Assembly (NCBI RefSeq): GCF_022808855.1
Contig: NZ_JAKZLF010000002.1
Span: forward strand, 186,001-250,000
Source of the DNA: Anaeromyxobacter soli
Lineage (GTDB): Bacteria; Myxococcota; Myxococcia; Myxococcales; Anaeromyxobacteraceae
Length of the DNA: 64,000 nt
Reading direction: 5' to 3'
Below are positions 12,018 to 21,298 of this stretch, in pieces (the stretch's first letter is position 1; the number at the start of each line of letters is the position of its first letter). The notes beneath the pieces were generated by a model. It was not told the DNA's origin, ran no database searches, and was given only the letters and a program-made list of their open reading frames with translations. The position numbers and the translations under genes were made by a program.

Positions 12018-13183
12018 GTCGGGATCCGCCCGCGTAGCGACTCCGGATCGTGCGGACCGGGCTCCGCGATGAGCTCTCGCGCGGAGTCCATCTTGCCGAA
12101 GACGCCCCACGTCAGCACGCCGCGCACCCTGCCATTCGCGACGTAGTAGACGATTCCCCTGCGGTACGGCTCCTTCCATTCGGCGACGACCTCGAGGCGC
12201 GGGTCCAGAACGCCGACTGCCTCGTACCCGAGGTCGAACAGGTCCGAGTAGAAGAATGGCAGGTGACGGTAGGCGACGTCGGCCCCGGCCATCGCGCGGC
12301 CGGCCTCCCGTCCCATGCGGTTGGCGTTGTCCTCGTGCTCGACCCGGATTCTCGTTCCGAGTGCCGGATTGAGGAATCTCGCGACGTCACCTGCAGCGAA
12401 GATTGCGGGGTCGGACGTGCGTAGCGTCTCGTCCACGAGGATGCCGTCGTCGACCTCGAGTCCCGCCTCCGCGGCGAGGCGGTCGTTCGGGACGATGCCG
12501 AGCCCCGCCACCACGAGGTCGGCCTGGATCTCGTCCCGGTCGGTCCGGAGGGTGAATCCCGAGCCGCGCGCCACGAGCCCCGTGACGCGCTCCCCCGCCC
12601 GAACCTCCACCTCACGCTCGGCGTAGTAGCCGTTCAGGTGAACCGCGAGGTCTCGCGGGAAGAGCCGTGAGCCGATCCCTTCCTCCGGGAAGACGAGCGT
12701 CACCCGATAGCCAGCGGTCGCGAGAGAGGCCGCGATCTCCGACCCGATGAAGCCGCCACCGACGATCGCCACGTGCTTTCCCGCCGGGAGCGCCCGGACG
12801 CGCCTGAAGTCCGCGACCGTCCGGTAGTAGACGACCCCGTCGCCGTCGAAGGGCAGCCGACGCGGAGTGCCACCGGTCGCGAGGAGGAGCCGCTCGTACC
12901 CGATGGTCTCCCCTCCCTCGAGCCCGATGCGCCGCTCGGCACGGTCGATGGCGACGACGCGCGTGCCAGTCCGAAGCTGGATCCCCTCGACCGAGGGCAG
13001 CCAGATCGATCCCTCCTCCTGCCCCGTCCAGAGCCCCTTCGTGAGCGGCGGGCGCACGTAGGGTCCCACGGGCTCCTCGCCGACCAGCAGGACGGGCGCG
13101 CTCGCATCCACCGAGCGGATCCCCATCGCGGCGGCGTGCCCCGTCATCCCGCCGCCCACCACCACGTACTTGAAATCAGGCAT
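12014..13183 (-). CDS. NAD(P)/FAD-dependent oxidoreductase (AIF/ferredoxin-reductase type)
   Basis: A 389-residue pyridine nucleotide-disulfide oxidoreductase-fold flavoprotein. The FAD loop is VVVGGGMTGHAAAMGI at the N-terminus, the NAD(P) loop is VAIVGGGFIGSEIAASL (about residues 148-165), and the second FAD motif is AIFAAGDVARFL. There is no redox CxxC, so it belongs with AIF and rubredoxin/ferredoxin reductases rather than thioredoxin reductases. The frame is open upstream to 13264, but MPDFKYVVVGGG from ATG 13183 fits the family. It is divergent from the aldo-keto reductase at 13504, so the LysR-type site between them could act on both. Confidence 0.92.
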   Translation of the reverse strand: MPDFKYVVVGGGMTGHAAAMGIRSVDASAPVLLVGEEPVGPYVRPPLTKGLWTGQEEGSIWLPSVEGIQLRTGTRVVAIDRAERRIGLEGGETIGYERLLLATGGTPRRLPFDGDGVVYYRTVADFRRVRALPAGKHVAIVGGGFIGSEIAASLATAGYRVTLVFPEEGIGSRLFPRDLAVHLNGYYAEREVEVRAGERVTGLVARGSGFTLRTDRDEIQADLVVAGLGIVPNDRLAAEAGLEVDDGILVDETLRTSDPAIFAAGDVARFLNPALGTRIRVEHEDNANRMGREAGRAMAGADVAYRHLPFFYSDLFDLGYEAVGVLDPRLEVVAEWKEPYRRGIVYYVANGRVRGVLTWGVFGKMDSARELIAEPGPHDPESLRGRIPT

Positions 13184-13354
13184 CCGTCCTCCGCCTGGCG
13201 CGCTGAAACGTACTGTAGAAGCCGTTCGTCGCCCGTCACGTCCCTCGAGGCCAGTCCTGCACACCTCCGGAGGGATCCCGCTTTCGGGCAGGCACGGCGT
13301 GCTCGAGATCGTCCCCCGCGCGAAGCATCAGGCGCTCGGCCGCGGAGTGGCACA

Positions 13355-13424
13355 TCGTGAAGCTTTCCTGCACGGGCCATCCGCGATCGACCTCTTTCGA
13401 GACTGCCGTGCCGCGCGTAGTTTC
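13355..13424 (+). promoter_or_regulatory. LysR-type site plus promoter, copy 1 of 3
   Basis: A 28-bp block (13355-13382) matches the block at 24023-24050 at 26 of 28 positions. Its core GTGAAGCTTTCCTGCAC (13357-13373) is a degenerate palindrome of T-N13-A type. After 44 bp comes TAGTTTC (13418-13424), a plausible -10 region; the site centre then lies at about -65 from the start point, the classical LysR recognition position. It precedes the aldo-keto reductase gene at 13504, first gene of the unit that includes a LysR gene. The rest of the 13184-13503 gap shows nothing else. Confidence 0.6.
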
Positions 13425-13482
13425 CCGTTCGATGACGACGGGGATGGAGAGCCGCCACAGCATCGGCGTGAGCCGAGGTTGA

Positions 13483-14481
<999 letters not shown>

Positions 14482-14507
14482 CGGCTCGTGTTCGGAGATA
14501 GCCAACC

Positions 14508-15743
14508 ATGAAGAATCAGATTGCGAAGCGGCCGCCCGAGCGCGAGCCGGATTCCCACGACACGACGACCCTGAGCCGGCGCGGCTTCATGTGGACGGGC
14601 GCCCTCGCCGCGGCGGGCGCAGGTGCCGCCGGGTTGTTCAAGCCGTCCACGGCGGGAGCCGCTCCAGGCGTCGAGAGGACGAGCTACGGACAGGGCCCGT
14701 TCCCGGTCGAAGGAATGGCCCTCTACTCGTCCCAGGGCCCGCACAAGCCGATGAAGTTCCAGCGGCGCGCGCTCGGGCCGAAGGACGTCGCGATCAAGCT
14801 CCAGTACTGCGGCATCTGCCACTCCGACATCCACCATGGGCGCGAGCACTGGCGGAAGGAGACGTTCCCGCTCGTCACCGGGCACGAGCTGGCCGGGGTG
14901 GTGGTGGCGGTCGGCTCGAGCGTCAGCAAGTTCAAGGTGGGCTCTCGCGTGGGGGTGGGCTGCATGGTGAACTCCTGCCGCCACTGTGGTCCGTGCGAGG
15001 CCGGCATGGAGCAGTACTGCGAGAACGGCAGCGTCCTCACCTACGGGTCGAAGGACCGCGACGGCTCGCTCACGCAGGGCGGCTACTCGACCTTCGACGT
15101 CGTGGACGAGGACTTCGTCATCGCGATCCCCGACGCGATCGACCTCGCGCACGCTGGACCGATGCTGTGCGCCGGGATCACCGTCTACTCTCCTTTCCGG
15201 AGGTGGAGCGTCGGCCCCGGGAAGAAGGTCGGCGTCGTCGGGCTCGGCGGCCTTGGTCACATGGCGACGAAGATCGCCGCCGCGATGGGCGCCCAGGTGA
15301 CGGTGCTGACGACGTCGAGAGGCAAGGTCGACGACGCGAGGCGGTTCGGCGCGAAGACCGTCATCGTGAACGATCAGGGAGCGGATCTGGCGAAGTACCG
15401 GCGGTCGCTCGACTTCATCCTCGACACGGTCCCGTACCAGCACGACCTCGAGCGGCTCATTCCGCTGCTGAAGATGGACTCCACGCTGTGCATGGTCGGC
15501 GTCGGCAAGACCACCGAGCCTCACCAGATCGGCCCGTTCTCGCTCCTGAGAGATCGCACCTCGTTCGCGAGCTCGCAGATCGGCGGGATCCGGGAGACGC
15601 AGGAGCTCGTGCAGTTCTGCGAGCTTCACGGCATCAGGCCGGAGATCACCAAGGTCCCGATGTCCAGGATCGACGACGCCTGGACCAAGGTGGTCGACAA
15701 GGCGGCGCGCTACCGCTTCGTCATCGACATGACGAACGCCTGA
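14508..15743 (+). CDS. Zinc-dependent alcohol dehydrogenase with twin-arginine signal
   Basis: A 411-residue medium-chain dehydrogenase of the YahK/cinnamyl-alcohol type. Residues 26-50 carry a Tat-like motif (LSRRGFMWTGALAAAGAGAAG), unusual for a NAD(P)-dependent enzyme. Catalytic zinc ligands sit in YCGICHSDIHH and TGHELAG; the structural-zinc cysteines in NSCRHCGPCEAGMEQYC; the cofactor loop is VGLGGLGHMATK. The C-terminal part follows the family (SSQIGGIRETQELVQFC). The enzyme would reduce aldehydes or oxidise alcohols. Fourth-gene LysR and the upstream site suggest induction by a substrate. A cytosolic paralogue without signal is at 24151. Whether the signal is functional cannot be told. 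Confidence 0.92.
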   Translation: MKNQIAKRPPEREPDSHDTTTLSRRGFMWTGALAAAGAGAAGLFKPSTAGAAPGVERTSYGQGPFPVEGMALYSSQGPHKPMKFQRRALGPKDVAIKLQYCGICHSDIHHGREHWRKETFPLVTGHELAGVVVAVGSSVSKFKVGSRVGVGCMVNSCRHCGPCEAGMEQYCENGSVLTYGSKDRDGSLTQGGYSTFDVVDEDFVIAIPDAIDLAHAGPMLCAGITVYSPFRRWSVGPGKKVGVVGLGGLGHMATKIAAAMGAQVTVLTTSRGKVDDARRFGAKTVIVNDQGADLAKYRRSLDFILDTVPYQHDLERLIPLLKMDSTLCMVGVGKTTEPHQIGPFSLLRDRTSFASSQIGGIRETQELVQFCELHGIRPEITKVPMSRIDDAWTKVVDKAARYRFVIDMTNA

Positions 15744-15762
15744 CGACGATCGCGAGCGCACC

Positions 15763-16623
15763 ATGAAGCAGGTCATCGCCGTCGCGGCGTTGACGTTGAC
15801 GTCCCTGGCCGCGTGCAGCGCCCACTCGAGGATCGAGATGAACTCCACCCGAAACCGTCCGGTCGCTCATCTGACGGAAGCGGCCGTCCGAAACCACGAG
15901 CAGCTGTTTCCCGGGTACGAGTCCAAGCTGAAGGAGACGGACCCGGAGTTGATCGAGATCTTCGACAACTTCGCGTTCGACGAGGTTCTCCGTCACGGGA
16001 ACCTGGACCCGAAGACGAGGGTCATGGTCATCCTGGCGTCGACGATCGCGAGCCAAGCCTCGAGCGAGTACAGGATGATGCTCGGCGGAGCGCTGAACGT
16101 GGGCGTCACCCCGGTCGAGGCCAAGGAGATCCTGTACCAGGCCGTCCCCTACGTCGGCATCGCCAAGGTCGTCGACTTCATCCACACGACCAACGACGTG
16201 CTGCGGGCCAGGGGCGTGGAGTTGCCGCTGGAGGCTCAGTCCACGACGGCGCCGGAGAACCGGCGCGCGAGGGGGCTGGCCCTCCAGAAGGAGATCTTCG
16301 GGGGTCGCATCGACGAGCTGTACGCGGCCGCGCCCGCCAATCAGCGCCACGTCCAGGAGCTCCTTTCCGCGAACTGCTTCGGCGATTACTGGACCCGGGG
16401 TGGCCTCGATGCCAGGACGCGGGAGCTCCTGACGTTTTCGATGCTGGCGGCGCTCGGGGGCGCCGAGCCTCAGCTCAAGGGGCACATCCAGGGCAACGTC
16501 AACGTCGGGAACGACAAGGAGAAGCTCATCGCGGTCGTGACGCAGCTTCTTCCGTACATCGGCTATCCTCGGGCGCTCAGCGCGCTGACTTGCGTGAACG
16601 AGGTCATCCCCGAGCAGCGATAG
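15763..16623 (+). CDS. Lipoprotein with two carboxymuconolactone decarboxylase (AhpD-like) domains
   Basis: A 286-residue protein. The N-terminus MKQVIAVAALTLTSLAAC is a lipoprotein signal with lipobox L-A-A-C, so it should be anchored in a membrane facing the periplasm. Two CMD domains follow: residues about 65-150 (DPKTRVMVILASTIASQ ... VPYVGIAKVVDFI) and about 195-280 (DARTRELLTFSMLAALGG ... LPYIGYPRALSAL). Neither has the redox CxxC of AhpD, so peroxidase activity is unlikely; the fold may serve a lactone-like or other small substrate. It lies 19 nt after the alcohol dehydrogenase and 7 nt before the LysR gene, hence in one operon. Confidence 0.88.
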   Translation: MKQVIAVAALTLTSLAACSAHSRIEMNSTRNRPVAHLTEAAVRNHEQLFPGYESKLKETDPELIEIFDNFAFDEVLRHGNLDPKTRVMVILASTIASQASSEYRMMLGGALNVGVTPVEAKEILYQAVPYVGIAKVVDFIHTTNDVLRARGVELPLEAQSTTAPENRRARGLALQKEIFGGRIDELYAAAPANQRHVQELLSANCFGDYWTRGGLDARTRELLTFSMLAALGGAEPQLKGHIQGNVNVGNDKEKLIAVVTQLLPYIGYPRALSALTCVNEVIPEQR

Positions 16624-16630
16624 CGTCCCC

Positions 16631-17548
16631 ATGGCCTTCACTCCGCTCAACGCCCTCAGCTCCTTCATCGCGGTGGCGCGCCGCAGGAGCTTCGCGGCCG
16701 CGGCGAGGGATCTCGGGGTGTCCACCTCCGCGCTCAGCCAGTCGGTCCGGCAGCTCGAGGCGCGGCTCGGCGTGACGCTGCTCACGCGGACCTCGCGGAC
16801 GGTGGCGCTCACGGACGCTGGGCAACGCCTCGTCGAGAACGCGGGTCCGGCGGTGGATCAGGCGCTGGAGTCGCTGAAGACGGTGTCCGCTCGCCCGGGA
16901 GAGATCACGGGCCGCGTCCGGCTGTCGGTCCCGACGGTGGCGGTGTCGCTCGTCGTCGCTCGCCTGCTGCCGAGGTTCCTGGAGCGGCATCCGAAGGTGG
17001 AGGTCGAGGTCCAGGCCGAGAACCGCTTCGTGAACATCGTCGCCGAGGGCTTCGACGCGGGCATCCGCCTGTCGGAGGCCATCGAGCGCGACATGGTCCA
17101 GGTCCGTCTCACGCCGCCCGGGCGCTTCGTCGTGGTCGCGGCTCCGTCGTACCTCGAGCGCCGCGGGGCGCCGCAGAGGCCAGAGGACCTCCTCCAGCAC
17201 GACTGCCTCTGCATCCGCACGGACGTCGGCGGCGCGCGGTACGCGTGGGAGCTCGAGCGCGGAAAGAAGGAGTGGCGCGTGCCCGTCCACGGATCGGTCA
17301 CGACGAACGACCCCGAGCTCATGCGGCTCCTCGCCGAGGCGGGAGTGGGCCTCCTCTACTCGTTCGAGCCCCTGGTGGCAGACGAGCTGCGCCGCGGCGC
17401 CCTGCGCATCGTCCTCGAGGACTACGCCGCCGCGGTGCCCGGGTTCTTCCTGTACTTCCCGAGCAGATCGCAGGTGTCGCCGGCGTTCAGGGCGTTCGTG
17501 GACGTCGCGCGCGAGCTCTCCGTCGGCTCGAAGCAGCGCGTGCGCTGA
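16631..17548 (+). CDS. LysR family transcriptional regulator
   Basis: A 305-residue LysR regulator: N-terminal winged HTH (residues 5-65, SFAAAARDLGVSTSALSQSV) and a periplasmic-binding-fold effector domain (PBP2; VRLSVPTVAVSLVVARLLP onward). It follows the CMD lipoprotein by 7 nt, so it is co-transcribed with the genes it probably controls. It is clearly paralogous to the LysR at 58652 (shared stretches TVALTDAGQRL, EAIERDMVQVRLT, APSYLER). The two regulators may recognise the same site family found at 13357, 24025 and 58561. Confidence 0.94.
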   Translation: MAFTPLNALSSFIAVARRRSFAAAARDLGVSTSALSQSVRQLEARLGVTLLTRTSRTVALTDAGQRLVENAGPAVDQALESLKTVSARPGEITGRVRLSVPTVAVSLVVARLLPRFLERHPKVEVEVQAENRFVNIVAEGFDAGIRLSEAIERDMVQVRLTPPGRFVVVAAPSYLERRGAPQRPEDLLQHDCLCIRTDVGGARYAWELERGKKEWRVPVHGSVTTNDPELMRLLAEAGVGLLYSFEPLVADELRRGALRIVLEDYAAAVPGFFLYFPSRSQVSPAFRAFVDVARELSVGSKQRVR

Positions 17549-17568
17549 CCGGAAGGAGGTCCACCGAC

Positions 17569-18357
17569 GTGAAGTCCTTCGCAGACGTGGAGCGTGACTA
17601 CATCCGGGAGAAGCTCCTCCCAGACTTCGAGTTCGAGTCGTACGACGAGCCGTCCCGCGTCAACGCGCTCGGCCGACCCGTCTCGACGGGGACCGTGGCG
17701 CTCGTCGTCACCGCCGGCGCGTACCTCGCCGGCGAGCAGGAACGGTTCCGGCGTAGCAAGGAAGGTGACCCGAGCTTCCGGGAGCTTCCGCACGACGTCG
17801 ACCTCGCCCGCATCGGGCTCTCTCACGGCGGCTACGACACCCGGCGCGCCCTGGACGACGTGGACGTCGTCTTCCCGCTCCGCGCGCTCCGCACCCTGGA
17901 GCGAAGCGGCCGGATCGGCGCCGCGGCACCTCGCCACTACAGCTTCATGGGCTACGCCATCGAGACGGACGTGCTGCGAGACAACGGCCGGGAGGTCGCG
18001 CGGCGGCTGCGGTCGGACGCGGTCGACCTCGCCCTCCTCGTGCCCGCGTGACCCGTCTGCAACCAGTCGGTCGGACTGGTCCAGCGGGTCCTCGACGAGG
18101 AGGGGGTGAGCACGATGTCCCTCACGCTCTCCGCCAGCATCACGCGCCGCATCAAGCCCTCCCGCGCGCTCCTCGTCGAGCACCCCTTCGGCCTCACCAT
18201 GGGGGACCTGCACGACGACGCCACCCACGTCGCCATCCTGGACGAGATGCTCGCCGCAGCGGAGCGAATCCAGCGCGCCGGTACGCTGGAGGCGCTGCCC
18301 TTCGAGTGGACGAAGGACGACCTGCGCTCGAGGCAGCTCCGCAAGGAGGCCTCCTGA
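17569..18357 (+). CDS. Selenoprotein of the GrdB-like (glycine/betaine/sarcosine reductase selenoprotein B) family, Sec at codon 161
   Basis: Read normally the frame stops at UGA 18049-18051 after 160 codons, but the same frame continues for 102 codons to a TGA at 18355. The UGA begins a U-P-V-C motif (Sec161, Cys164), and the sequence before it (DLALLVPA) and after it (NQSVGLVQRVLDEEG) forms one continuous protein related to GrdB-type proteins, where homologues may have Cys at this place. A 7-bp hairpin 10 nt after the UGA has bacterial SECIS geometry. N-terminal motifs FADVERDYIREKLLPDFEFES and SHGGYDTRRA fit the family. The start is GTG 17569, behind GGAAGGAGGT. UxxC suggests thiol redox chemistry; the substrate is unknown. 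It lies 20 nt after the LysR gene. Total 262 aa. Confidence 0.88.
18062..18080 (+). promoter_or_regulatory. Bacterial SECIS element within the selenoprotein gene
   Basis: ACCAGTC-GGTCG-GACTGGT: a perfect 7-bp stem with 5-nt loop, starting 10 nt after the UGA at 18049-18051. The E. coli fdhF minimal SECIS is a 17-nt hairpin about 11 nt from the UGA whose loop contains GGUC; position, size and loop agree. It would bind SelB. No selA, selB, selC or selD lies in the window. Confidence 0.8.
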
Positions 18358-18366
18358 TCGGAAGGT

Positions 18367-18408
18367 GGCCGCGCCGGGATGGGCGCACCCGTCAACGCGG
18401 GCGCGGCC
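18367..18408 (+). terminator. Possible terminator after the selenoprotein gene
   Basis: GGCCGCGCC (18367-18375) pairs with GGCGCGGCC (18400-18408) across a 24-nt loop, 10 nt after the stop. It is followed by GGGGCGAAAAATC, not a U tract, so rho-independent function is uncertain. Confidence 0.3.
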
Positions 18409-18532
18409 GGGGCGAAAAATCTCGGAGCAGGCCGTCCAACCCCCTGAGGGGACGGTGGGGAGCGCGCCGTAACCTTGCGCGTGCCCGCCGGACGCTACAT
18501 GGAGGCCGTCGAGGCTAGGCGGGAGGCGCTCC

Positions 18533-19666
18533 GTGAATCAGTGCCAGGTCATCGTCGTGGGGGGCGGCATCGGGGGGAGCGCGGCTGCGCTGCGCGCAGC
18601 GCAGCACGGCCTCACGGTCGCCTGGATCCGCGGCGACGCGGGGACCGCTCGCGCGAGCCGGGCCCGTTACGTCTACAACGTGGACAACATGATCGGCGTC
18701 TCGGGGGGCATCGTGCAGCGAAAGGTGCTCGAGCTGCTCTCGGGCCCCGAGCACGCGGCCGCGCGCGAGGCGATCGCCCGGACTCACTTCCACGTCGGCG
18801 TCCCGGAGATCGTCGAGGACGTGACGCTTCGGCTGACCGCCGACTTCGCCGACGTGGCCATGCTGCTCGACGAGAAGGCCGTCGCGGCGCGTGCAGAAGA
18901 CACCGGGTTCGTCGTCGAGACGGACCGCGGCCAGCGCCTCCGCGCCGGCGCGGTCATCCTCTCCACCGGCGTGATGGACCGCCAGCCGCGAGTGAAGCTC
19001 ACCACGAAGGGCGGCAAGGTGGTGGACGACATCCACTGGATCTATCCCTGGGCCAACGCGGAGTCCCTCCTCTACTGCATCCTCTGCGAGGGGCACCTCG
19101 TGCGCGGCACGCCGGTGGCGGTGCTCGGGGCGAGCGACGCCGCCGCTCAGGTCGCGCTCCTCCTGCACGAGCGCTACGGTGTGGCCGTCGTCCTCCTCGG
19201 AAACGGCGAGGCGCTCGAGGCCAGGCCGGAGACGCTGCGACTCATGGAGGCCTACGGGGTGGTGTTCCATGGAGCGCGGCTCGTCGAGATCCTGGACGGC
19301 GAGAGCGGCCGGAAGGGCGAAAGCCTCCGCGGGTTCCGCCTCGAGGATGGCGCGCAGGTACCGGCGCGGTTCGGGATGGTCGCCATGGGGCTGCACCGCG
19401 TCTACAACGACCTCGCCCTCCAGCTCGGCGCGGAGCTCGACGCCGGCGACGGTCCGGAGGACGCCCGCCACGTGCTCGTCGACGACGCGACGAGCGAGAC
19501 GAGCGTGCGCGGGCTCTTCGCGGTGGGGGACATGAGCCGGCACCGAAGCGGCACCCCATCCCTGAAGCAGATCTACACGGCGCAGGAGTACGCGGTCCGC
19601 GCCGTTCAAGCGATCGACCGGCGCGAGCGCGCGGTCCGCCGCGCGCGCGTCCTCGAGCGGCGGTGA
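18533..19666 (+). CDS. Thioredoxin reductase-like FAD/NAD(P) flavoprotein with CxxC
   Basis: A 377-residue flavoprotein. The N-terminal FAD loop is VIVVGGGIGGSAAALRAAQ, a CxxC pair sits in LLYCILCEGHL (about residues 183-192), the NAD(P) loop is VAVLGASDAAAQVALL, and the last FAD motif is GLFAVGDMSRHRSGT. This order (FAD, CxxC, NAD(P), FAD) is that of low-molecular-weight thioredoxin reductases, but the protein is about 60 residues longer. It starts at GTG 18533 after GGGAGGCGCT. Its position 175 nt after the selenoprotein suggests a possible electron donor for that protein; no thioredoxin gene is nearby. Function beyond the fold is inference. Confidence 0.87.
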   Translation: MNQCQVIVVGGGIGGSAAALRAAQHGLTVAWIRGDAGTARASRARYVYNVDNMIGVSGGIVQRKVLELLSGPEHAAAREAIARTHFHVGVPEIVEDVTLRLTADFADVAMLLDEKAVAARAEDTGFVVETDRGQRLRAGAVILSTGVMDRQPRVKLTTKGGKVVDDIHWIYPWANAESLLYCILCEGHLVRGTPVAVLGASDAAAQVALLLHERYGVAVVLLGNGEALEARPETLRLMEAYGVVFHGARLVEILDGESGRKGESLRGFRLEDGAQVPARFGMVAMGLHRVYNDLALQLGAELDAGDGPEDARHVLVDDATSETSVRGLFAVGDMSRHRSGTPSLKQIYTAQEYAVRAVQAIDRRERAVRRARVLERR

Positions 19667-19818
19667 CGGGGCTCGCGCTCCGGGCGCCGCGAGCCGACCA
19701 GATCGTGCCCGAGGCGGGCCGGTGATGCTCTGGGGTCTCGCGGGCGTGCCTCCGCGATCGCTCATCGGGGCGATTCGATCGGCATCCGTGGCGCTTCCGT
19801 CGCGGGCGCCGGGCTCCT

Positions 19819-19847
19819 TTGACGCGAGGCGGAAACGGGAATACCAT
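19819..19847 (+). promoter_or_regulatory. Sigma-70-type promoter for the amidase/TetR unit
   Basis: TTGACG (19819-19824), 17-bp spacer, TACCAT (19842-19847), placing the start near 19854, 26 nt before the amidase ATG. The rest of the 19667-19879 gap shows no gene. Confidence 0.55.
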
Positions 19848-19879
19848 GTTCGCGTTTCGACCTCGCGAGGAGGCGTCTC

Positions 19880-21298
19880 ATGGCGAAGTTCCGCGGTCTT
19901 TCCCGGCTCGACGGGGTCGGGCAGGCGGCGCTGGTCGCGCGCGGCGAGCTCACCGCGTCCGACCTGCTCGATGCGTTCGCCGAGCGGCTCGAGGCTCTGA
20001 ACGCGCTGCTGCGGGTGGTCCCCGCCGTGGACCTCGAGCGCGCGCGCGCGGCGAAGGTGCCGCCCGGACCGTTCGCCGGCGTGCCGTTCCTGGTGAAGGA
20101 GGTGACCCCGTACCCGGGCCTGCGCTGGTCATGTGGCTCGCGGGTGTTCGCCGGCAACGTCGCGGGGCCCGAGACCCGCACCCCGTACATCGGCCGCATC
20201 GATGAAAGCGGGCTCGTCACCGTCGGAAAGTCCGCTGCCTCGGAATTCGGGCTGCTGGGCAGCACGGAGACACTCCTCGAGGGCGTGACGCACAACCCGT
20301 GGGACCTGTCGCTGTCGGCCGCGGGCTCATCCGGCGGGGCCGCTGCAGCGGTCGCCGCCGGGATCGTTCCTCTCGCCCACGCGAACGACGGCGGCGGGTC
20401 GATCCGGATCCCCGCCTCGGTGTGCGGCCTCTTCGGGTTCAAGCCGAGCCGGACGCGCTGCGTGCCGGCGAGCCTCCCTTCCGAGTTCGGCGCCCTCGTC
20501 TCCGACCACTGCGTGAGCCGCACCGTTCGCGACAGCGCCCTGTTCCTCTCCGTGACGGAGGACCGGGCCGGTCCGCTCCCCGCCGTAGGGTACGTGCGGG
20601 AGCCGCTCGCGCGTTCGCTGCGGATCGCGACCTGGACGCGCACCCTCCTCGGCGAGGAGCCGGAGCCGGCGGTGCGCCGCGCCGTGGACGACGCGGCTGG
20701 GCTCTGCGCGGCTCTCGGACACCGGGTCGAGCCCGTCGCTTCGCCCGATCTCGACGGCGCGGCTCTCGGCGACGCTTTCTTCATCGTCGCCGGGGCGGCG
20801 GTGGCCGGCCTCGTGGAGCTGGTGGACCGGCTGCGAGGACACCCGGTGCAGCGGGACGAGCTCGAACCGTTCAGCTGGGCGCTCGTCGACGAGCTCGAAC
20901 GCCGGGGCCCGGGCGCGCTGCCCGCGGCGCGCGCGGCGTTCGCCGCTGGCACCGAGCGGTACCTCGAGACGATCCGCGGCTACGATGCGGTCCTCACGCC
21001 GACGCTCGCGACGACGCCCTGGCGCCTTGGCCACCTCTCCCCGGTCCTGCCGCGCGAGGAGCTGCTCCGGCGGACCGGGCGCACCGTCGGCTACACGCCC
21101 ATCCACAACATCGCGGGCTGCCCGGCGATGTCAGTGCCGCTGCACTGGACCGAAGAGGGCATCCCCATCGGCGTCCACTTCGCCGCCGCACCGGGCGCGG
21201 ACGCGCTCCTGCTCGGTCTCGCCTATCAGCTCGAGGAGGCGCGCCCCTGGGCGGAACGCTGGGCACCCTTCTCCTACCCGCGGCTGTTCGAGGCCTGA
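19880..21298 (+). CDS. Amidase (amidase-signature family)
   Basis: A 472-residue hydrolase with the amidase-signature Ser-cisSer-Lys triad: Lys in FLVKEVTPYPG (about residue 75), cis-Ser and neighbours in the glycine/serine-rich loop SAAGSSGGAAAAVA, and the nucleophile Ser in NDGGGSIRIPASVCG. The C-terminal segment PIHNIAGCPAMSVPL is also typical. It cleaves an amide bond of an unknown substrate; GatA is excluded because GatB/C are absent and the C-terminal half differs. An SD (GAGGAGGCG) precedes ATG 19880. Its TGA overlaps the ATG of the TetR gene, so the two are co-translated. Confidence 0.92.
   Translation: MAKFRGLSRLDGVGQAALVARGELTASDLLDAFAERLEALNALLRVVPAVDLERARAAKVPPGPFAGVPFLVKEVTPYPGLRWSCGSRVFAGNVAGPETRTPYIGRIDESGLVTVGKSAASEFGLLGSTETLLEGVTHNPWDLSLSAAGSSGGAAAAVAAGIVPLAHANDGGGSIRIPASVCGLFGFKPSRTRCVPASLPSEFGALVSDHCVSRTVRDSALFLSVTEDRAGPLPAVGYVREPLARSLRIATWTRTLLGEEPEPAVRRAVDDAAGLCAALGHRVEPVASPDLDGAALGDAFFIVAGAAVAGLVELVDRLRGHPVQRDELEPFSWALVDELERRGPGALPAARAAFAAGTERYLETIRGYDAVLTPTLATTPWRLGHLSPVLPREELLRRTGRTVGYTPIHNIAGCPAMSVPLHWTEEGIPIGVHFAAAPGADALLLGLAYQLEEARPWAERWAPFSYPRLFEA

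Noticed and set aside
18106-18357. Separate 83-residue gene after the selenoprotein UGA
   Set aside because: It is in the same frame as the gene before the UGA (offset 179 codons) and lacks its own SD; it is the C-terminal part of the selenoprotein.
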